From Nitrospirales bacterium (GTDB lineage Bacteria > Nitrospirota > Nitrospiria > Nitrospirales > UBA8639), in NCBI GenBank assembly GCA_029261295.1, contig JAJDBP010000029.1, forward strand, positions 62,001 through 126,000: a DNA stretch of 64,000 nt. Direction: 5' to 3'. Below, piece after piece: positions 58,760 to 64,000 of this stretch. The notes under the pieces were generated by a model that saw only the letters and a list, made by a program, of their open reading frames with translations, was not told where the DNA came from and searched no databases. The position numbers were made by a program, and so were the translations under genes. The stretch's first letter is position 1. Every line of letters starts with the position of its first letter.

Positions 58760-58784
58760 CTTCATCGTATTCGATGAAGTGTTT
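58760..58784 (+). terminator. Terminator after rluB
   Basis: CTTCATCG (58760-58767) pairs with CGATGAAG (58772-58779) around TATT, followed by TGTTTTG. The hairpin starts directly at the rluB stop codon region. The T run is short, so efficiency is uncertain. Confidence 0.5.
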
Positions 58785-58844
58785 TGAGTAGCTACATACA
58801 AATTCCATGAACATTTCTTACAAAAATAAGCAAGAGGTTTCCTC

Positions 58845-60620
58845 GTGATACGATCTCATAGCTGCGGTGAATTATCTCTCCCTCAGGTCGGTCAAACGGT
58901 CACGTTGGCTGGTTGGGTCGCGAGTCGGCGAGACCATGGTGGCGTCATCTTTATTGATATCCGAGACCGTTATGGTCTCACCCAAATCGTCTTTGACTCG
59001 GAAGAGAATGCCCCATTGCATGCCGTCGCTGATCGCTTAAGAAACGAATATGTCATTTCCATTACTGGAAAGGTCTCTGTACGTCCCGATGAGTCGGAGA
59101 ATCTTCACCTCCCAACAGGGAGGATTGAAATTCGAGCTCAAACGCTTGAACTCCTCAATGAGGCTAAACCCCTCCCCTTTTCCGTTGAAGACGATGTGCA
59201 CACCTCCGAATCGCTACGCCTTGAACACCGTTACCTAGACTTACGTCGGCCAAAAATGCAACAGCTCCTTCAACTGCGGAGCCAGGTCTCGCATCTCACA
59301 CGTCAATACCTTCATGAAAAACAATTCATAGAAGTCGAAACACCCATATTGACAAAGAGCACACCGGAAGGAGCCCGCGATTATCTCGTACCCAGTCGAG
59401 TGAATCCTGGAGACTTTTTTGCCCTTCCCCAATCACCGCAACTCTTCAAGCAAATTCTCATGATTGGCGGACTCGATAGATATTTCCAAATTGCTCGATG
59501 TTTTAGGGATGAAGATCTTCGACTTGACCGTCAACCTGAATTCACACAAATCGATCTTGAAATGTCTTTTGTCGAACGAGAAGACATCATGCAACTCATT
59601 GAAGATCTCATCAGGTTACTCTTTAAGGACACCAAACACATTGATCTTCCCAACCCCATACCTCGCCTGACCTATGAGGAAGCGATGAGTCGATATGGGA
59701 CTGACAAACCCGACCAACGATTTGAGCTTCTCCTACAAGACCTTAGTGAATTTGCCAAAACATGTGACTTTCAAGTCTTTCGTCGGGCTATTGAAAGCGG
59801 GGGGATGGTCAAAGGACTCATTATTCCTAAAGGCGCGGCCTTTACCAGAAATCGAATCGACAATTTAATTGAAACAGCCAAAGAGTTTGGAGCCAAGGGA
59901 CTCGCCTGGGTCAAAATTAATGACGAAGGGCAACTGGATTCATCAATCGCCAAGTTCTTAAACACTGCAGCATTACGAGAAGCCCTTCCTTCAGCAAACC
60001 CTGGAGACTTACTGGTTTTTGTGGCAGACCAAGCCACCACCGTACACCAAGTCTTAGGGCGGCTACGTTTGTTACTTGGAGAAGAATTGCAATTGGTAGA
60101 CCGAACTCGCTGGGAACCCTTGTGGGTCACGGATTTTCCGATGTTTGAATATGATGAAGCCAGTCAACGCCATGTCGCCCTGCATCATCCTTTCACAGCG
60201 CCGCACCCCGAGGACATCCCCCTGTTAGACAGCGCGCCCTTGGAGGCCAAGACGCTAGCCTATGATTTGGTATTGAATGGCTTTGAATTGGGCGGAGGCA
60301 GCATCAGAATTCATTCGCCGAATATGCAGGAAAAAGTCTTTGATTTACTCAAAATTTCTAAAGAGGAAGCCCGAGAAAAATTTGGATTCCTGCTGGACGC
60401 GTTAGAATCCGGTGCCCCACCTCACGGAGGGATTGCGCTTGGATTAGATCGATTGATTATGCTATTGGGCCAGACAGAATCGATTCGCGATACGATTCCA
60501 TTCCCCAAAACACAAAAGGCGCAGTGTCTTATGACCCATGCGCCTTCCTCAGTCGCACCAGAACAACTTCAAGAACTCTCTATCCGAACTACCACAAAAA
60601 AACCAACGGCCGATTCTTAA
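58845..60620 (+). CDS. aspS: Aspartyl-tRNA synthetase
   Basis: The 591-aa class II synthetase has the N-terminal OB domain (TVTLAGWVASRRDHGGVIFI), motif 1 near ETPILTKSTPEGARDYLVPS, motif 2 in RCFRDEDLRLDRQPEFTQID, the bacterial GAD insertion (about residues 300-400) and motif 3 GIALGLDRLIMLLG. The start is a GTG with AGAGG ten bases upstream. Whether it also charges tRNA-Asn cannot be told here. It converges on the sulfite-oxidase-like gene with a four-base overlap. Confidence 0.96.
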   Translation: MIRSHSCGELSLPQVGQTVTLAGWVASRRDHGGVIFIDIRDRYGLTQIVFDSEENAPLHAVADRLRNEYVISITGKVSVRPDESENLHLPTGRIEIRAQTLELLNEAKPLPFSVEDDVHTSESLRLEHRYLDLRRPKMQQLLQLRSQVSHLTRQYLHEKQFIEVETPILTKSTPEGARDYLVPSRVNPGDFFALPQSPQLFKQILMIGGLDRYFQIARCFRDEDLRLDRQPEFTQIDLEMSFVEREDIMQLIEDLIRLLFKDTKHIDLPNPIPRLTYEEAMSRYGTDKPDQRFELLLQDLSEFAKTCDFQVFRRAIESGGMVKGLIIPKGAAFTRNRIDNLIETAKEFGAKGLAWVKINDEGQLDSSIAKFLNTAALREALPSANPGDLLVFVADQATTVHQVLGRLRLLLGEELQLVDRTRWEPLWVTDFPMFEYDEASQRHVALHHPFTAPHPEDIPLLDSAPLEAKTLAYDLVLNGFELGGGSIRIHSPNMQEKVFDLLKISKEEAREKFGFLLDALESGAPPHGGIALGLDRLIMLLGQTESIRDTIPFPKTQKAQCLMTHAPSSVAPEQLQELSIRTTTKKPTADS

Positions 60621-61648
60621 ACGCTCACCACATCAAGGACAATGGAATGAAGCCCCGTGGCTCCAGCAGGCTGTGGACGCGTCATTTCTGATGTCTGCAC
60701 CTTGCCTTTCGCATCGATGGCCCGCACCGACACCATATGCTTTCCCGCTTGAGGAACGGCCCAATCATAATTCCAAATCACCCACGTATAGGGAGAAAGT
60801 GGGGCTTCCAATTCCGCGCTCACCCAGGTCTTTTCTTGATCAAAGCTTAATTGCACGTCTACTATGGTTTCGGGTCCACCGAAGGCTATGCCCCGCAGCC
60901 GTTGCGACAAACCCACTAACGATTGATAATGCCCTGGGCTATCAATGCGAGAAAAGATATGAATGGTGCCATCATCAGTCCAACCCTTTCGTTGCCAGTG
61001 ACCTAGATAATCCCCATTGTAGACTTCAATTTCCGTAATCCATTTCACATTCTTAATACCATACAAACCTGGAACAATGAGACGCACCGGGAAGCCATGA
61101 TCTTTTGGCAACTTCTCCCCATTCATCAAATAGGCCAACATCACATCATCTTCCATGGCTCGCGAAAATGGAATGCTATCATGATAGCCATCCGCCGCCC
61201 GAAAGATCACATCTCGAGCTGTCTCCTCATCGGCACCTAGATCTTTCAACAGTGTTTTGAGAGAAATGCCCCGCCACATCGCGGTGCCTAAACTGCTGCC
61301 ACCGGGAAGCGTATCAATACACATTAAGGTCACGGCCTGATCAAAGGATTCTCGGTTCAAAAGATCTCGCCATTTCATCACGGCACGGTTTTGCACTTCC
61401 CCTTTGACGACCATCTGCCATTGTTCGACATCTAAGTCTCGCGTAAATTCATACGACCCTTCATTAATATTGACTCGGTAAAACTTGTCATTTGGCGTAA
61501 AGTACACCGTGTCTCGAGGTGGCACCGCAAACATCGACCCTAAGTCGCACCCCGGCAAGACTAAACTAGCCGTGGCTAGACCTCCGAGGGTCATAAGTCC
61601 ACGCCGGGAGATTGATAAAGAAAACGGTGATGATGGGTCAAACGGCAT
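60617..61648 (-). CDS. Tat-exported sulfite-oxidase-family molybdoenzyme
   Basis: From ATG 61648 the 343-aa protein begins with a Tat signal (SISRRGLMTLGGLATASLVL) and a lipobox-like LPGC (Cys34). The molybdopterin domain has VTLMCIDTLPGGSSLGTAMW with the Mo-ligand Cys110, GYHDSIPFSRAMEDDVMLAY and HGFPVRLIVPGLYGIKNVKW. A C-terminal dimerisation domain (GIAFGGPETIVDVQLSFDQE) follows. The absence of a haem domain matches SorA/YedY-like members. The substrate is not given by the sequence; sulfite is the classic one. TatC and modBC in the window supply export and molybdenum. Confidence 0.88.
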   Translation of the reverse strand: MPFDPSSPFSLSISRRGLMTLGGLATASLVLPGCDLGSMFAVPPRDTVYFTPNDKFYRVNINEGSYEFTRDLDVEQWQMVVKGEVQNRAVMKWRDLLNRESFDQAVTLMCIDTLPGGSSLGTAMWRGISLKTLLKDLGADEETARDVIFRAADGYHDSIPFSRAMEDDVMLAYLMNGEKLPKDHGFPVRLIVPGLYGIKNVKWITEIEVYNGDYLGHWQRKGWTDDGTIHIFSRIDSPGHYQSLVGLSQRLRGIAFGGPETIVDVQLSFDQEKTWVSAELEAPLSPYTWVIWNYDWAVPQAGKHMVSVRAIDAKGKVQTSEMTRPQPAGATGLHSIVLDVVSV

Positions 61649-61985
61649 AGTCAGTACTAGTATTATCCAATGTTCTCCTCCTCTAGACAAGCTATAGGCA
61701 AGACTCAATTGAGCAAAGGAAAACAAATATACGCTTAAAGACCCTTTCTCTTGATATTATTCGAGATTTCTCACAACCACACAACTGGAAATCAAGGTTT
61801 TGGCCTTTGAATGTAATGTCTAAGGTCAATAGAACTTCGATGGGCGTAGTGCTCAAGGAAGAATTCCTCGAGCCTGTACGTTTGAAGCCTTTTTGTGGGA
61901 AGGATCAGACCAAATAAGGCATGTGCATCGTCTTGAACAGCACGACGCACAACATTCTTTCTCCATTCATAAAAATTACATGTCG
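61649..61985. other. Intergenic region upstream of the molybdoenzyme gene
   Basis: The gap holds an AGGAGG on the reverse strand 25-30 bases before ATG 61648, too far to serve it, and an imperfect palindrome CTC-AAGGAAGAATTCCT-CGAG (61852-61872). No gene is seen. The palindrome may be an operator or end structure for the flanking reverse genes. Confidence 0.35.
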
Positions 61986-63455
61986 TTACAAGGTTTTCAG
62001 ATACTCAACTAAGACATCTTTTTCTTCGGCAGAAAGCATGGTTCCGAATTCATGCCCCTTGTTACTACTTCCCCGTTCAGTAACATCGTATGGGGAGCCC
62101 TTCCTTGCAGCTTCAGGTCCTGAACTGACAAAACCAACTCCGTGCTGATCATATACATCATACCCACGGTAAAACTTCGTTGGTCGTTGATCCACTGGTT
62201 TAAGTAAGTCACGCAAGGATGGGACTGAACCGTTGTGAAGGTACGGCGCACGTAACCAAAGCCCATCCAAAAACGACACCACATACCCATTGAGGGTTTC
62301 TTCAACAAGTCCCTTGCGTTCAATTCCCATATCTGTGACAACCTGATTGGCCTTGATGGCTGCGTTTTTATTCCAAGTGGCAATTCGGTCAGGGTCGGTC
62401 CCAATTTCACCAATAGGCATACGAGTACCAGTTCGCTCACTGTCATGGCAGTCTGCACAAGCTTGGTTAAATACTTTGAGCCCAGAAGTAACCTTGTCGT
62501 CTTGAATAGGAAACGGATATTTAGGGGGAGGATAGTTTCCAAGATAGTCCTCTAACCAATCAATATGTCCTAAAAATTCTTCCTTGTCATGGGGCGCAGC
62601 GCCGAGCAAGCCTAAGGCTGAGTCGATGATGACAGATCTTGCATTATGGCTATCGCCAGCCAGATTCATAAAATGGCCCTGCTCGGGCTTGTACTTCTTT
62701 AAATTCCAAATCGACGGCATATCAGTTGGTCCATAGGTGTCATCCATAGGAGACTCGATCATAAAGTACTTCGTCAGGTTCATCGCATCGTCTCTCCCGC
62801 GACCCCATTCGGGAAAATCATCTCGATAGATCCAGGAAAATTGCTCCTCACGTTCAAGAAGTCGTTTCTTGGTAATTGGAATAAGAATGAAGCGATAAAT
62901 CAGCCGATCAATCCATGACAAATCTGCCACAAGGCGGATTTCACCCATAATGTTATCCGGATTGAACCGGTGATCTTTGGCACAATCAACCAGGAAGCGA
63001 AAAAAGGCTTCAAGATCAAGAGTATGATTTGGCCCAGTCACCACAAAGGTTGGAGGTTCGTTTGGTTTCGACCGATAGCTGGTGGCATGACAGGCTGCAC
63101 AAGTATTGGCCACACGCGGAAAACCAATCACTTTCTTCGTAAACCCAATGGGCATCTCTTGTCCTTGCTCCCAATTCACCCCAAGTGCAGCATACCCTCC
63201 AGGTCCAGGAAGTTTGTCAGAAAACATGCGTGGCAACACATACCAAATCCAATAAGGAATGCCGGCATCATGTTCTGCGCCAATAGAACCGTACTTGAAA
63301 CGCATATCAGGATCGGACGTAATCCAGTCCGGCTGAGGTTCTTCCCTGAAGAATTTATACCATCCAACCAAAGCCCCAAAAGCAATGATGACAAGCAATA
63401 ACACCATGACAGTCGTCTTTATTTTTTTCCAACGCTTGGTCGTATGAATAGCCAT
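61986..63455 (-). CDS. Membrane-anchored di-haem cytochrome c
   Basis: The 489-aa protein has an N-terminal membrane anchor (TVMVLLLVIIAFGALVGWYK) and two haem-binding motifs, CAACH at residues 119-123 and CADCH near residue 332. A C-terminal block GLWLRAPYLHNGSVPSLRDL is shared with cytochrome-c-peroxidase/RoxA-like proteins. It probably works in the periplasm in electron transfer. It precedes, in the reverse direction, the molybdoenzyme gene by 337 bases, so a functional link is possible, and it has a paralogue directly upstream. Confidence 0.82.
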   Translation of the reverse strand: MAIHTTKRWKKIKTTVMVLLLVIIAFGALVGWYKFFREEPQPDWITSDPDMRFKYGSIGAEHDAGIPYWIWYVLPRMFSDKLPGPGGYAALGVNWEQGQEMPIGFTKKVIGFPRVANTCAACHATSYRSKPNEPPTFVVTGPNHTLDLEAFFRFLVDCAKDHRFNPDNIMGEIRLVADLSWIDRLIYRFILIPITKKRLLEREEQFSWIYRDDFPEWGRGRDDAMNLTKYFMIESPMDDTYGPTDMPSIWNLKKYKPEQGHFMNLAGDSHNARSVIIDSALGLLGAAPHDKEEFLGHIDWLEDYLGNYPPPKYPFPIQDDKVTSGLKVFNQACADCHDSERTGTRMPIGEIGTDPDRIATWNKNAAIKANQVVTDMGIERKGLVEETLNGYVVSFLDGLWLRAPYLHNGSVPSLRDLLKPVDQRPTKFYRGYDVYDQHGVGFVSSGPEAARKGSPYDVTERGSSNKGHEFGTMLSAEEKDVLVEYLKTL

Positions 63456-63500
63456 GACTAATTCTCCAATACAGGTTAGAGAGTCGCGAAAGTCAGAAAG

Positions 63501-64000
63501 CTAAAATGTTTTGAGATACTCAATCAGAGCCTCTTTTTCTGGCGTAGAAAGAGCCGTTCCATACTTGGGGCCCTCATGCCCTTGATTCGAATTTCCAGGG
63601 ATTCGCTTTCTCTGTTCATCTAAGGTCCTGAATAGGAAAAACTTTTTCCCGTTCTCTTCCGGTACACTTGACTCAAATCCGACGTTGATTGGGTCATAGA
63701 CATCATTGCCTCGGTAAAACGTTTTGGGACGTTGTTCAGCAGAATCGAGCAGATCACGAAGAGTCGGGATCGAACCATTGTGTAAATAGGGTGCCCGTAA
63801 CCACAAACCATCAAGGGGCATATTGGCGTAACCAAATGTTTTGCGGAAATGGGAAAAGCGCTCCTCTCCAAACCCGGCGTAGAGTAAATTTTGATTGACC
63901 GCGACTTGCTCTGTGTACGAATCCAATCGATGGGGATCTGTCCGAATGTCTTCGATCGGTGTCACTTTGCCGACCTTCTCGCCATCAAATTTTCGTCCAT
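63501..64000 (-). CDS. Cytochrome c of the same family, C-terminal part (runs off window end)
   Basis: The frame is open to the window edge (reading GRKFDGEKVGKVTPIED before the first in-frame GTG), so the start lies outside. The visible 150 residues share GLWLRAPYLHNGSIPTLRDL and YRGNDVYDPINVGFES with the downstream cytochrome, including the final EYLKTF. No CxxCH is visible because the haem sites are upstream. Both genes are on the same strand, 45 bases apart, so they form an operon of paralogues. Confidence 0.8.
   Translation of the reverse strand, partial: GRKFDGEKVGKVTPIEDIRTDPHRLDSYTEQVAVNQNLLYAGFGEERFSHFRKTFGYANMPLDGLWLRAPYLHNGSIPTLRDLLDSAEQRPKTFYRGNDVYDPINVGFESSVPEENGKKFFLFRTLDEQRKRIPGNSNQGHEGPKYGTALSTPEKEALIEYLKTF

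Noticed and set aside
61638-61670. Short TTG-started leader frame before the molybdoenzyme
   Set aside because: Ten codons after a good AGGAGG, but nothing else supports translation; the enzyme ATG at 61648 lies within it in another frame.
1-64000. tRNA, rRNA, TPP, cobalamin and purine riboswitches
   Set aside because: Looked for by conserved motifs on both strands and not found; a covariance-model scan would be needed to exclude weak cases.

Overview
The window looks like a chromosomal stretch of a Nitrospira-type bacterium (phylum Nitrospirota). This is an inference from gene content and roughly 48% GC by eye; no rRNA or other marker gene is present. Supporting traits are a diderm envelope (lptF/lptG, LolB-like and other lipoproteins, TatC), membrane-anchored di-haem cytochromes c, a Tat-exported sulfite-oxidase-type molybdoenzyme with molybdate uptake genes, DUF507 and DUF1566 proteins, and a solitary IS1-like transposase. 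Most of the sequence is tightly packed housekeeping DNA, broken by one accessory zone at about 26.2-38.8 kb.

Layout. 0-4.6 kb: trxB (partial), thiI, a DUF2007 zinc-ribbon protein, a duplicated membrane protein, DoxX and a sirtuin. 4.6-9.8 kb: an eight-gene protein-thiocarboxylate sulfur-transfer operon with two ubiquitin-like sulfur carriers, cysteine synthase, two E1-like adenylyltransferases, a threonine-synthase-like enzyme, a NIL-domain protein and a JAMM protease. Both carriers have one residue after the usual Gly-Gly end. 10-12.4 kb: modB-modC behind a leader, without modA. 12.4-19 kb: a Zn-ribbon protein, pepN, an XRE/PBP-like regulator of the molybdate-sensor type, and a secreted protein that appears to keep all the copper ligands of peptidylglycine monooxygenase. 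19-26.2 kb: reverse-strand housekeeping genes (cyclophilin, tatC, rimI, tsaB, radA).

Accessory zone, 26.2-38.8 kb: dispersed repeats, a RelE/Phd toxin-antitoxin pair, an XRE-ImmA/IrrE gene next to an acidic unknown, and the solitary transposase. A 56-aa gene here shares its last 30 coding nucleotides with that transposase. A reverse-strand array of secreted DUF1566 paralogues follows. One copy is split by two A10 tracts and another survives only as a C-terminal relic. The array ends in a GWxENTGW-repeat protein, a VPAPG-type sorting-signal relic and a strong terminator.

38.8-51 kb: DUF507 pair, an RNase H-like nuclease with a PP2C phosphatase, two 2OG-Fe(II)-oxygenase-like proteins, recN, trxA, a SleB-like hydrolase, a FliA-type sigma factor, lptG/lptF and csp. 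The sigma factor is preceded by what reads as a cyclic-di-GMP-I (GEMM) riboswitch followed by an intrinsic terminator. 51-64 kb: a 981-aa double NHL-propeller protein, guaB-guaA-rluB, aspS, the sulfite-oxidase-like enzyme and two cytochromes c, the last cut by the window end.

The two best candidates for new biology are the c-di-GMP riboswitch controlling a FliA-type sigma factor and the sulfur-carrier operon whose carriers seem to need C-terminal trimming. The PHM-like copper protein and the homopolymer-disrupted DUF1566 array come next. No tRNA, rRNA, CRISPR array or replication origin was recognised.
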